Positions 1 through 11,400 of a DNA stretch of 64,000 nt are shown here, piece after piece. The first letter of the stretch is position 1; each line of letters starts with the position of its first letter. A program made the translations under genes and the position numbers. The notes under the pieces are model-generated. The model saw only the letters and a program-made list of their open reading frames with translations. It did no database searches and was not told where the DNA came from. This stretch comes from Nemopilema nomurai (taxonomy: Eukaryota; Cnidaria; Scyphozoa; Rhizostomeae; Rhizostomatidae). The stretch spans positions 1,743,820-1,807,819 of the forward strand of contig ML133493.1 in assembly GCA_003864495.1 (NCBI GenBank), read 5' to 3'.

Positions 1-190
1 ACAATTCATACGAAAAAAGTAACAAAAAGTAAGCACACAGAACGTAACGATAATTATATGAAAAACGAAGCAAACAAATCAACAGTTTCAGGTGTATAAT
101 AAGTCACAGTTACTATGTTTTAAAAACGTTTTCTTTTATCATTTTTCTGCGTCTTTTCTCTCCCTTTCTTCATCATTTCACTGCTCCAAA

Positions 191-496
191 TTACTTTTCT
201 ATACCATCCCTGCCTTTTAATTTTCTATACCATTCCTGCCTTAGGGTGTCTCTTATTTTCCTGTCTTTCTCTGTAATGAAACAATTTACTGCTGGTCTTG
301 GATCAAAGGAAGCTAAAAGAGGCATATTGAGATTGACACACAAGTAATTGCTAATGGCTGAGCGTTTAAGGCAAGCTCTTGTACTCGACTTCAAATTGGT
401 GTAGGCAGACATTAATCTTTGACACATTAAAATGCGTGCTAAAACTGTTGCTAGGGACTTGTATTCATGTTGCTTTGTTGTGCAAATTACTTTCAA
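191..496 (-). pseudogene. hAT transposase C-terminal remnant
   Basis: A 101-codon open frame on the minus strand ends in a pattern resembling the C-terminal dimerisation region of hAT transposases. It has a block of the form LKSSTRACLKRSAISNYLCV followed by a segment with FDPRPAV, like the FDPxxAV/W motif near the end of many hAT proteins. No upstream catalytic part, zinc finger or start region is visible next to it, so this is at most a fragment. It lies about 270 bases from the better-defined hAT copy that starts at 769, but belongs to a different hAT lineage by motif, so it is probably an independent, older insertion. The assignment rests on motif resemblance alone and could be wrong. Confidence 0.42.
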
Positions 497-768
497 GACA
501 TGACAATGTTTTTATTGATATCATTTTGCTCAGATATTATTGTCAGATTGCTTTGTCAGACCATAGAACTAGGAGTCAGACCCAAAAGGCATCATCTGAA
601 AATCTGACGGCGTCATGAAAATATTCAACATCTCAACTTTCCCGCATTTCTGCACAAAGCCTCGTTTACATGCAGCCTCGTATGTTTACTGACGCAAGAC
701 ATGAGAACATACGGACTTGATTGAGGCAGTATTTCCTTTATGCAGAGGGGAAAAATAAGAGCCATGAT

Positions 769-2148
769 CAGTGGCGTAACAGAGACACTCGGGCCCTTAG
801 GATTTTTGGTAAGACGGGGCCCTTATTTAGGGACTGCGAAGTGAAATGTGCTCTACGGGGCAAGGGGGTTCGGGGTAATGGGAAAATGTTTAAAATCGTG
901 CCCTTTAGAACCTCGAGAAATGCATGTGATGTGGTAAAGAAAATGTTTACATATGAAAAAACCAACAGTAAATTATATGTTCTTGCTCAAAACGTAAGCT
1001 TTTCTACGTGCATTAACGTTGGCAAAATCCTTTATATGCTTTGTTTTGTCAATTTTCTTTGCGTCCTTGTTCTCAATTGACAAAATTGCTAGGTCGTCCA
1101 GTCTCTCCTGTGACATCGTAGATCTTAGATATGTCTTTATCAGTTTCAACTTTGAAAATGACCTTCCTGCCGATGCAACAGTTACTGGCAAAGTGACGAA
1201 AAGTGTTAATAGCTTGTACATTTCTGGAAAGGATGAACTAATACGGCTCTGGAGCATGAGGTTATTAACTTCTAGACTTCGGTTGCAAATGATCTCATCT
1301 CAGAATCTAACTCATCTGTAAAGTCATTTGGATATTTCTCACGAATTACTCGTACTGCATTTTCAAGCAAGTCAGGTCTCAGTGTTGCCAGGTTGTTGGG
1401 GTAGAGACAGCTGAATAATGACGTCACCATTGCTTGTCCTTTGAACCTTTCTGTCAGTTGCATCAATGCTGTATCAACAGTCTTGTAGAAAACGTTTACC
1501 TTAAAACTTTGCTCAGGATCTATCAGTCTTCTATCTACAACAAGTTCATCTGAACCATATCTTGCCTTCCGACCCCTCTTTTGTTGAAACTCTAGAGCCT
1601 CTCTGAAGATTTTTTTGAAAAAAAGAAGCAATGGATTTGGTGTTTGCTGTTGCAGTTTCTTCTTCTCGCCTTTTCTCGGCTCGTTTCTTTGCTCCGGACT
1701 TATATCGGCGCTTTCCATTTGCAGACATACTAACTGAATGACTTCTGTTCGAATTGAACCGAATTGTGTTATTATGAAATGATACCTTTTTGAGAATAAA
1801 GATTCAATATACCTACCGCAACGTTCACTTGGTGATCTAAATTCTAAAAGATGATGTCAAGTATTTCTGTTATGACTATGTTATTAGAAAGGTATTATAC
1901 AGCTTCCGAATATATGTCATTTCGGTGATTATGTTTCAGAAATAAAGTATTGAGACAACTTATAGCGAATAAACAAAACAAAACAGAATGAATGAATCTA
2001 GAGTTTAGTAAGAACTTTTGGGATGGCTTTAGGAAACCTTGTCAACATGGTCAAAAAGCACACAATACGAAAAATTTGATGGGGGCCCTTTTTGGTCGGG
2101 GGCCCTTAGTTCTCGAACTAAGGTCGCCTAAACTGCGTTACGCCACTG
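769..2148. mobile_element. Internally deleted hAT transposon
   Basis: The 12-base terminal inverted repeat CAGTGGCGTAAC lies at 769-780 and its complement at 2137-2148. The flanking 8-mers are gccatgat (761-768) and gccgtgat (2149-2156), a 7/8 match, which is the 8-bp target-site duplication expected for the hAT superfamily. GC-rich GGGCCC blocks lie just inside both ends (about 792, 827, 2083 and 2099), and a near-perfect palindrome sits around 2103-2122. At 1380 bp the element is far shorter than an autonomous hAT, and its coding part is a fused N-terminus plus C-terminus. It is therefore a non-autonomous deletion derivative. Confidence 0.85.
973..1728 (-). pseudogene. ZMYM1-like hAT transposase, deleted and frameshifted
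   Basis: This is the coding remnant inside the hAT element. Reading from 1728 leftward, a lysine-rich start (MSANGKRRYKSGAKKRAEK, then a SIASFF segment) resembles the N-terminus of ZMYM1/TTF-type hAT proteins. In another frame (about 1605-1272) come residues typical of the region before the dimerisation domain (DPEQSFKVNVFYKTVDTAL). In the first frame again (1257-973) is the hAT C-terminal dimerisation motif, VASAGRSFSKLKLIKTYLRS followed by MSQERL. The zinc finger and the catalytic RNase H-like core are missing, and at least two frame changes separate the pieces, so no functional transposase is encoded. The domain assignment follows from established hAT motifs; the deletion is inferred from the missing core. 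Confidence 0.8.
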
Positions 2149-2156
2149 GCCGTGAT

Positions 2157-3209
2157 GGTATTAAAAACATTCAAATTTAGCAGCACATGACAGAACTTTG
2201 CTGACTATCATTTTCTGCTAGTGGTTTGGATATTCAGGGGCTGTATATGAACTTCTTGTGCTTTTTTGTCATCGTACAGAAATTGAATTTTCAGGAACTG
2301 AAGCCATTGTAAGGCCTCAGAGATGGCAAACTCTCAGGAGCTTCCGGGGGCTCTCTACTCTGCCCCCTGGACCCGCTGGGTTGCTTACAGTGCTCCCAAA
2401 ATCCCGGCTATTGCATGCCTGCCTCTGCCACGAACCTTGCAGAACCTCTAGAGGTAATCGTTTTATGAAACAACGCTGATTGTGCAGTAATTAAATTTCC
2501 TTAAAATAAGGCCTGGCTCACAGTGTTAGACTCAATGTAAAGGTGCTATTTATCTGCACCTGATCTGTTTTTTAACTGTTCCCTCCACGGCGCTCAAACC
2601 AGTTGATCGTGACCCACCGCACCGTTGCATTCAAGGACCCTAGAAAAAACAATGGAACATTGCGAGACTATCTCTTGGAGCTTGTTGAAAGGTTATATTT
2701 TATTCTACAACAAACAAAACGAACGTGAATTCGGAAAAAATACTCAGTAGGGTTTTTTACTAGAAAGTTTTAGCTGATTTTCCTATCTACCTATCTATTA
2801 AATAGAAACTTGCTCGTAGTACGCTACGATAAAACATGTACTATCTATGATTTAGATTAATACAGCTGTTTTATTTAATATTTGATCAATACATAAGGAC
2901 GCTTGCATCTGAACAAACAATGTTCTGCGGTACATTAATATTGTACTACCCTAGCCTAGAGCAAAGAACACGAAAATGGTAACAAACATTGATTATGTGT
3001 CCGAATGGGTCAGACTCATATATTAAAAAGCTGGAATTTATTCGGGAGAATACATTGCGATACCTATTTCAGCAAAAGGAAACATTTTCAATTTACTATC
3101 ATCTGCCAATATTGTTACGTATCGAGTGTTAAAAAGCTCGTCCCTTTGTCCCAAAGCAACTGATACTGGCAGTAGATGTAGTACAACAACAGCAACACGA
3201 AGTAGCAAG
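2157..3209. other. Intergenic, with a GC-rich repeat fragment
   Basis: No gene is supported here. Around 2330-2405 there is a GC-rich patch (cttccgggggctctctactc, then ccccctggacccgctggg) that stands out from the AT-rich surroundings and looks like a fragment of a dispersed repeat. The last few hundred bases hold the promoter and 5' untranslated region of the downstream nuclease gene, without recognisable core elements. Confidence 0.4.
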
Positions 3210-4999
3210 ATGAGAGATATTTTTGTACGAGGGGCCTACCTGGGGGTTGGCTTAGTAAGTGGTGCTGTAAGTAAAACCATATTCGATAGATTAAATCAAA
3301 ATGAAGAGGATGTCTTGCCAGCTCTTGATTCAAAGAGAGGTACTTGCAAATATGGACTACCAAGCCGGATGGAGACGTTCAGTTACCAAAATTATGTCGT
3401 TGGTTATGACAGCTGTCGAAAAATTCCTGCCTGGGTTTTTCAAACTTTAACTCGAGAGACGCTTGGTGGCAATGCCAAAAGAGAGAACTGCGTTTTCAAA
3501 AGGGATCCAAGGATTGATAAGAAGTTTTCAGCCTGCGATGAAGATTACTTCAAGAGTGGCTTCTCCAAAGGACATATGGCGCCTGCAGGTTTTCGAAGTT
3601 TATACTAAAAAGACATTGACACGCTTGTGAGTGATAGATAACAACAGGCAAGGGACAAAAGTTCAATGACTATGTTACCAGTGCTGTCTGGAATCAAGCC
3701 TGGCCACCCCAGTTGCAAAATCACTTTTTCCAATAGATGGAATGTGTCCTGAAAAGTTGAACCAACAAAAATAATATTTTTTTAAGATGGTCAGAAAACC
3801 AACCTTTTTTCACCAGACAAAAACAATTTATTGAAATATTGGGAGTTGAAAAAAATTTTCTTCTTGCTGCTGACTTTCCTTCTGCATCTAGCAGTAGAAG
3901 CTTTTCTTTCTAGTGTGCTGTACTTTAAGGCAGGTCAGTTGATAAGACAACACGAATAGAGAGATTTCTAAGAGATACAATAATGTATGAAGTTGTAAAA
4001 TGATTTTCATCCATAGCAGCATCAGCATATGTTGCAAACTGAGAGGATTTTGAGGAGGTTTTGAGGGTGCAATAAGTAGTAGGGTGATATGGAACTGGCC
4101 TGTTAAACAATTGAGTTCAACCAGAATTTTATGTTGTAATATGTACATTCTCATCTCATTTGTATGAAATGTTAAATTGTTAACATGTTGCAAAGAATTT
4201 AAGTTTACTTTCATGCAAAGTTAATTGCATCTTTTACTTCCATTGCAGCTGATTATAAATCAAGTCAATCTGAAATGGAGGAAACTTTCTATTACATGAA
4301 CATTGTTCCACAGAATTTTGCCAATAATGCTGGACTTTGGTTGAAGCTTGAGGGATTCTGTAGAAAGCTAACAAAAAGTTATTCAAAAGTCTATGTATTG
4401 TCTGGACCTCTTTTCTTAGCAACAAAGAGATCGGATGATGGAACAACAATGATGAAATATAGGGTATGGATGGGCTTTGTAATCTTGATTGAAGTGTCTG
4501 CATATGGAATGCATGCATATGTGATAAAAGCCACACAATCAATAATCAAGCAAAATATTTCTGATCAGAAAACTCTATTTTCATCATAAACTAAATAATG
4601 TAACATAAGTCATGTCTAACCTTGTTACCATTGCATTGTTGAAAAAAATGGACACAGCTCTTTTGTTTGTTTTCTCCTATGTTGATTATGACTTCATTCT
4701 TTTAGGTGATTGGCGCAAAAGAAGTGGCAGTTCCTACACATCTCTACAAGGTCATTTTGGTAGAAAAGCTTGATAGACCTGTTGCTGTTGAAGCATTTGT
4801 TGTTCCGAATTCCCCAGTTTCAGGGTTTAAAAACTTGAGGGAGTTTTCATTCCCAATAGGCTTATTAGAAGCCAAGTTAGGTTTTACAATCTTTCCTGAA
4901 TTGAAGAAAGGAAAGTTGTCACAACTTTGTGATATTGAGAATTGCAAGCTGTTTTCAAAGGAAGTAGAAGACATGAACAAACTTGTAAATGCAGGCTGA
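3210..4999 (+). CDS. EXOG: EXOG-like mitochondrial endo/exonuclease
   Basis: This is a three-exon gene (3210-3588, 4249-4463, 4706-4999) with GT-AG introns and compatible phases, giving a 295-residue protein of the DNA/RNA non-specific beta-beta-alpha-metal nuclease family. EXOG is a 5'-3' exonuclease/endonuclease of the mitochondrial inner membrane used in mtDNA repair. The N-terminal stretch near residues 10-25 is hydrophobic, fitting an inner-membrane anchor. The catalytic motif is GFSKGHMAPA (residues 117-126, general base H122); the family usually has S/D-R-G-H, so the Arg is Lys here. The Mg-binding Asn lies in the NFANNAGLW segment (about 152-153). FYYMNIVPQ, VYVLSGPL, PTHLYKVI and FVVPN match the EXOG core closely. 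Human EXOG is 368 residues; this protein stops soon after the CDIENCKL segment and lacks the C-terminal extension. The start is the ATG at 3210, the first in frame before the anchor. Endonuclease G is the alternative, but the details fit EXOG better. Confidence 0.93.
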
Positions 5000-5031
5000 A
5001 GATGTGTGTTTATAACATTTTCACAAAAGTA

Positions 5032-5037
5032 AATAAA
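5032..5037 (+). promoter_or_regulatory. Polyadenylation signal of the EXOG-like gene
   Basis: A canonical AATAAA lies 33 bases after the stop codon of the nuclease gene. It suggests a very short 3' untranslated region. Confidence 0.6.
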
Positions 5038-5973
5038 TTGAATGTCTTGTTCTTCTGGAATTTACAACTGTTCCCAAGGCTTTCACGTCTTGGAACTGAT
5101 GCAGAGAACAAGCGTGATTAACGCAGGTTGTGTACTTTAAATTATAACACAGAATAATGAGGTTTTTAAACTTAATGCTGTATTTTAAATAGAGAAGGAA
5201 CTTGTTTGCTTACCATTAGCGCTACGCCTTTAAAAGGCCAAATGTCTCAAACGCCTCCTGAATATCTGACTTGTACAAGTTGTCTGTAGATGGAGCTTCG
5301 ATTTCCTTCTGAGTTTAGGTACTTTTTTGAATAGAGATGGAGAGGCGCTTCATAGAGAGTATGTTGTTGACGATGCTCAAGGTTCTTTTAGGCCTTAACT
5401 TTTTTTAGGAAGTTGGCGGAACAAGGTTTGCCATTTTGCTCAACTGTAGGGCGAATTCATCGCAGTTATGCGTTAGTGAGGGCGGACTTCTCTTTCTTAG
5501 GGAAGTTTCTCAAGGGTATCGGTCAATGTACTAGTTTTCCAGAAATCACTCTCTACAAGAGAAATCTTTATCAACGCACGCGCGGTTCGCCTATCCTAAC
5601 CGAAACTCGGATCGCACGCCACGACGTCATCAATTATGTTTTAATAAAGCTCTTTTAATCTCATATGAAGATGGTGGCATGCTTGACATTCCTAATTTTG
5701 AAAAATAACTCATTCTTTTTTTAACAAGTGCTTTACGGTACCAAACTTCGCAATAATAAAAATAATAATACTTTCTTTATTGTTAGTTTGACAATAGTGT
5801 GAGCACTAATAAACACTAACATGAAGCAATTTAAGAGATTGCATCATGGAGGTCATTGACTGCAAGCGTTATAGGCGCATTGATTTTCGAAGTACCAATC
5901 TTTTATAAGAACTTTGAATTGACTTGAATTTTTGGATGATTTTATTTCATTTGGATGAGAATTCCAAATCTTT
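5038..5973. other. Intergenic, nothing recognised
   Basis: No coding or RNA feature is supported. A more GC-rich stretch around 5420-5640 is open for 81 codons, but it has no recognisable protein pattern and no splice context. Confidence 0.4.
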
Positions 5974-6140
5974 GGCAAGAGAAAGCGGGACTAGTTTTTT
6001 CATAGTCAAAGTACTTTTTCGTCCGACACTCATTGGCTATTTATTCTGTCAGCTTTTGGTTATTTTCCGACGTTTGCATACTCTGAGTGTCGGACAAAAA
6101 GTACTTTGAGTATGCAAAACTAGTTCCGCTTTTTCTTGCC
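5974..6140. mobile_element. Foldback MITE, family A (copy 1)
   Basis: A 167-base element has long imperfect terminal inverted repeats. The left arm runs ggcaagagaaagcgggacta and on through caaagtactttttcgtccga to about 6030; the right arm reads agtgtcggacaaaaagtact onward to ttccgctttttcttgcc. The loop carries ggctatttattctgtcagct and tccgacgtttgcatactctg, which recur at about 13.3, 42.2 and 51.7 kb. Both ends are flanked by TTT, a possible 3-base duplication. There is no coding capacity. Confidence 0.7.
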
Positions 6141-6255
6141 TTTAATCCCTTTTGTAAAGTTCGCTCGGATGGTATTTCCAGTTGAAATTTTCATCAAAAG
6201 GCCCAAGCCTTTTATAAGTTTTGCTCTATCAGTAAGCTTTTTTAGTATTTCAGTG

Positions 6256-6318
6256 CCGTCAAAAGGAACGTATATTAAGGGGGCGGGGGGCTTGTCAAAA
6301 GGAACTTATATTGAGGTG
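6256..6318 (+). repeat. Short direct repeat, 25 bp x 2
   Basis: gtcaaaaggaacgtatatta (from 6258) and gtcaaaaggaacttatattg (from 6295) are two near-identical units separated by a G-rich spacer. No function is apparent. Confidence 0.5.
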
Positions 6319-6889
6319 GGGCTGTCCATTGTATTCCTTCTAACTCCCCAACCCCCACTCTCCCTAGTTCATACGGGCCTTATTTTAATAATTGCATCTG
6401 ATGAGGCTGTTTCAATGAGAAAATGAAATCTGACGATAAACGACTTCGAAAGATTTTGTAGATCTGCAAAGAATAGAGTCAACTTTCACGTTGTTATTAT
6501 TGCTTTATGATATATGCCCATTTAGGCCCTTCGCATGTAGAACATCTCATAATCCCTTTAGGAGTATTTGCAGAAGCAGCATTACGCATATTACGCAAGT
6601 TTTATCATTGTACTAGTAGTTTCTCTGTAGGTACTTGTGAAAAGCCTCAGTATAGATCCATCTAACAAACCGCCTGTAGGATCAGAAGTTGTACTCTGTT
6701 TAATCCCGCCATTGCCGAGACTAGCTGTATCCTGGAGACGGGCTACTGACCCATAATTTTTACAACACCAAAATTCTTTATTGTCCAGTGTGTTTCTGAA
6801 ATATTATGTTCAAGAAGGCAGGATCAGTTGAACAGATTCAACAAGTTTCCAGAAATCAAAATTGTAAAAATTAAACGTATTCTCTGATT

Positions 6890-8100
6890 TGGGCAATTTT
6901 CACATTTGGCAGAAATGGATCATAGAATTAGAATTTTAATATTGAAATTAGATTGTGCTGAAAATGTCTACGTTTTTGAGCTTTCATGCTGCGGATTAAC
7001 CCATTTTCAAAATTTAGCTTTTCCTATACATTTCAATGGGACTGAAAAATTCTCTGCAGACGCAAATTGCGGACTGAGGTAAAGAAAAATCTGAAAATAC
7101 AAAATAATGTAACTCGCGATCGAAGTGTCCAAACAATAAAGTTTTCTGTACAATCTAATTTAAAGATGAAGATTTCAATTCTTATGTTAATTGTTGAGAA
7201 AGAGCCACAGATAGCGAGATACCAAATCGATGACGTCAACATGAATCGGAGAGTAGAGAAAAGGCCTAGCTGGAGGTGGCAAGGGGCGGCCATCCCCCCT
7301 CGCAGCCAAACGTTTGCAGCCATCATAACAATGTATACAGCTTCATCAGCAAGCCATTTTGTCGGAAAATGTTTGGCTTCGCCGCACCACCGAAATTTCC
7401 TCACGAAATCCTTTATTTGATTCCGCTTCCAATGATCCCACTGCTATCCCGCCAACCCTCTCCTGGAAAAGAGGCTGTCATAACTCATGGACATGGACTC
7501 ATGGCAAGTTGACATGTGCATATTTGCACTGACTATACAATCGCTGAGTAAGTGGATATAAGGAAGTTCCTTGTCGTTATAAGTTGTTATATTATCCAAG
7601 CGTTCATTAACTATCCGACTGAGTTTGCAGACACCTTGAATATAGAATGCATTTAGGTGGATCGAAATGCAAAAGGAATGTTTTATAGTCGTTAGTTTTT
7701 CCATTTTACATTCAGATTGTGGGACTTTGACATTTGCTACTGCTAGGATCCTTTCTTTTGTTGACTTTAAATTTGACTTCAATTGTTCACGATAGTTTGA
7801 CTAATTCTCCGATCCAGCTTTGCAATTTGCAAAAATAGGTCATAGAATTGGAATTAGTCTGTGCTGAAAATTTAAGTGTTTGGCCCGTCAGCCTGCGAAT
7901 TAACCCATTTGGAACATTTAGCGTTCTCTATACATTCAAATGGAATTTCCTGCTGCAGTAAAATATCTGCTGCATTGAAATTGCAGTCAGATCTAAAGAA
8001 AAATTTAAACATTCAAAACAAAGTAACTCGCGAATAAATGGTACAAACAACATGATTTTTTAGTCTAACCTAATTTAAAGATAAAGATTTCAAATCTAAA
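6890..8100 (+). repeat. Diverged direct duplication of about 270 bp
   Basis: A block at about 6911-7185 recurs at about 7835-8095 in the same orientation. Shared landmarks, in order, are catagaattagaatt / catagaattggaatt, gtgctgaaaat, attaacccattt, tatacatt, aaagaaaaat, gtaactcgcga, and ctaatttaaagat(g/a)aagatttcaa. The copies have diverged by many substitutions and indels, so this is an old duplication or two copies of one repeat family. Neither copy encodes anything recognisable. The segment between them (7260-7510) is more GC-rich and also non-coding as far as I can see. Confidence 0.65.
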
Positions 8101-8471
8101 TTTTATTTTTGTGAAAGATCTGTAGACAACAAGATACAAAATTGATAACATCAACCTGGATCAGTGAATGGGTCTAAATGACAATGAGTCTTGATATATT
8201 ATTGACTAAAATGTTTGTTGCAGGCCTTTCATAAGTTGCTGTAAGAGTTCTAGGAAGGGTTCTATACCAGCATATTTTTCTATCAATTATTATCCTTAAA
8301 TGTACTTTTGCAACTTTGACTTCATAATAGCAAAGTGTTCTCACAACTGTGTGATATTTTCACTTGCAAAATATACTTAAGCATTCTATCAACGTAGGTC
8401 TAAAATTTAACTTTGTGAAAATTATCTTAATAGAAGTCTCTGCTTTGCAGATATTTTCAACAAAATCCACC

Positions 8472-11400
8472 ATGAGCAGATATAATACCAAGTCTGCACA
8501 TTTGTCACATGGAGTTGCTGCAGGGATGGAGTTTGATGATTCCGATGATGAATTCATGTTTGCAGATGATGACTTGAGTCCCACTAATGTAGTCCATGAG
8601 GAGAAGTCTTTTGTCCGACCACAAAGTGAAGAAAATGGTCCCCAGACTAACGAGAATGCCCCATGGGGGAAACATGATCATGCTGATACAGATGACAACA
8701 ATGTTGCTAGTAAATTTCCAAAATTGTGAGTTGACATTGCTAGAGATGAATTGCTGTCTTTAGACTACATACATAGGAAAAGTAGCCACTGTGAGAAATC
8801 ACAAATGACCGACACTGTGAAAAGCCTTAAAATACTTTCCAAAAAGTCACAGCAAGAGCAGAAGTTGCTGGATTCGAAACAGCTTGTTTGGAAATGTTAT
8901 TCAGTGCTTTGGGAGTCAAGTGGGAGTCTAATGTCAGAAACCTACTCAAAAACCCATGTTATTCATGAAAATGTGGCTTTTTGGATCTAATCTGCACAAT
9001 CAGAGTATAATACCAACCAATTAGCTTCCAGTTGGAATGGCAAAGTTGGCCTTCAACATCAGGTCATGAGTGGAGTTCTTTCACCACATGCTGAGGCTTT
9101 TGTGTAAAGTTCTAGGCGCCAAAAGTTCTACTCTGGTTTCAATCCATCTGACACAACTTAAAGAAGACTCCTGGGTCTAGAGACAGAATAATTTATTGAT
9201 TTTATCAGACAGCCTACTGATTACTCTTGTCAATGTTTTTTAAACTTGTCTACAAACATTGTAAATTTAAGAAAAGTTCAGAACAGCTTTGGCAGTGGCC
9301 AGTTTGAAATTTGATTGGTCATCTAAAGCTGGACCTAACATATTGCTATCAAGAACAAATTGTGTTTTTGGCTTTTTTGTTTCTGTCAAAACTGCAACCT
9401 TTATCAGCTGGAAGAGTTTTATCTGTCAGTAAATTTCTTTGCAAGTTGGGACAATTATTATGGGAAAATGTTTGTGTTAGTTAATAACCACAAATGAACA
9501 GTTATAATCAGCAAACTAATGGGTTGAAACTTGTCATTATTGTATTGTAGACCCAACACCAACCAGCTTCCATCAGAAAACAAGGCCAACCTATTTAGTA
9601 TAACTGATGATTACATGAGGGTTGCTGTTTTAAAAGGAGACTCGCAGTATGTACAGAATGCACTAACCTCAGGTCATTATCCATACGAAGGCTCAAAATG
9701 CCATTGCTTTGGATGCTAAAATTGTTTGTTTCCATTTGAATATTGTTTGTTAATTTTTCTGAATGTTGTTTGTTAGGAGGCTAGTAAAAAATTATTGATA
9801 TTTGAATTTCAAGCAAATTATGGCACAGATTAAACTATAGAACATAATTATGGTGTTTCTGTGGAAATTTTCAGTCATAAATTTTCTAACTATTTTGTTC
9901 TATTCAAAACTGTAGATGTTGATGCTGTTTGGCACTATAAGCTTGAATGGAACTCTGAAACATAAAAAGTATACCTAAGATTTCTGCTTTTTCTTAGGTT
10001 TTGATGTTGAAAGAAAAATTAAGTCAGGATGGACTAGCCTTATGTTTGCTGCCAATAATGCTCAGGTGGATATTTTGAAGTTGCTGTTGCAGCATGGGGC
10101 AAATCCTAATTTCAAAAAAGGTGGGTACATGAATAAGCTCATTCAAAATTCTGTCATTATATTTTCGTAAATGTTTTTAGCATTATTTGTGCCCCTTAAG
10201 GGTGAGGCTTTTGTTAGTAGAAAGGGACAGAGATGCAGGTTGCACTTTGGGCATTAGTTGAGTGAGCCAACTGTTTATTTTTTCAGAACTTAACTAATTA
10301 TTGTTTCTTAAAATCATAAAACCTCCAATATCTTTGCTTTGCTTGACAGTGATTATTTTAGTCATCCATGCCAATTAGCAATCCATGTTATATGGAGGTA
10401 TTCTGTAAATATTTTGCTTGAGTCATGATTGTAACTTTAAACTGAAATATTTCTTTAACAACACGCCCCACAAACAATGGCAAGATCCCTGCTATGTTAT
10501 TAATAACAGTTTGATGGTAATATAAATGATGTAATTTTCCTTTTTGCCCCAGCCATAGCTTTTTGGTAGATCTAGGTGTGATATATTGCATGAATGTAAA
10601 TGTGCATTGGTTTGCTATTTTGGTAGACCATTTTCTTCAACATTCATGCCAAGAAAATCTCACTTGGCGATTTTTTTGTTTATCAGTTTATGTTTTGCCA
10701 GGAGGAGATGCTGTTTTTCAGTTTTTCATACACAAACGTTTGCCTCCTCAGATCTTTACACTCCCTTGATGGCCCTTGGCAGTACGACCAGCAATCAGCA
10801 ACAGAATGTCACTGATTGTGCGGCGAGTTTGCTAGAAGCTGGTGCTGACGTCAATGCGCATGACAGGTTTTCTAGTTCTTCAACTCTTTAAATGTATGAT
10901 CATGCGCTCAAGGGCGCCCAATGCAGCCTCTAGGATAGCCCTTCCTAGTAAAAATATTTCAATGATGCATTCCTGCCATTATAGTCTTTTTAGTTGACTT
11001 TTTCTGTTTTCAACTGGCTGTTGGCCAGCAAAACGCAACAGCATTCTTTTTAATCCCTTGTTCTATTTGAGGTATGAATCCGATGAGCGCTTGAACACTT
11101 CTAGGACTATGACACTCGTTCTTGATCCATGATACTCACGTTTTTACCTCTATTCACCAAAGGTAACTTGTATTTTGATCCAATTAAATGCAGACATCTG
11201 ATGACACCATTGATGTTCGCTGCGCAAAGGAAAAACCCGGTCATTCTTGAATTGCTTATCGAAAATGGGGCCGATGTCAATACTCAAGACAACCGAGGAT
11301 GGACAGTAAGAATTTGCTTAAGTTTCTCGTTATCAATTCTGCGTTAATCAACTATCTTGAAATCTTGCAGAGCTGGCCACCTTTTTCTGCATTATCCCTT

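Noticed and set aside
3888..4214. 108-codon minus-strand frame in the first intron of the EXOG-like gene
   Set aside because: Low-complexity, leucine-rich translation of intron sequence without a protein signature.
5413..5658. 81-codon frame in a more GC-rich patch
   Set aside because: No domain, no splice partner, no conserved-looking pattern; composition alone is not enough.
8751..8990. 79-codon frame in ASZ1 intron 1
   Set aside because: The phase-consistent ASZ1 model splices from 8725 to 9551; including this frame would break the protein and it has no ankyrin-like content.
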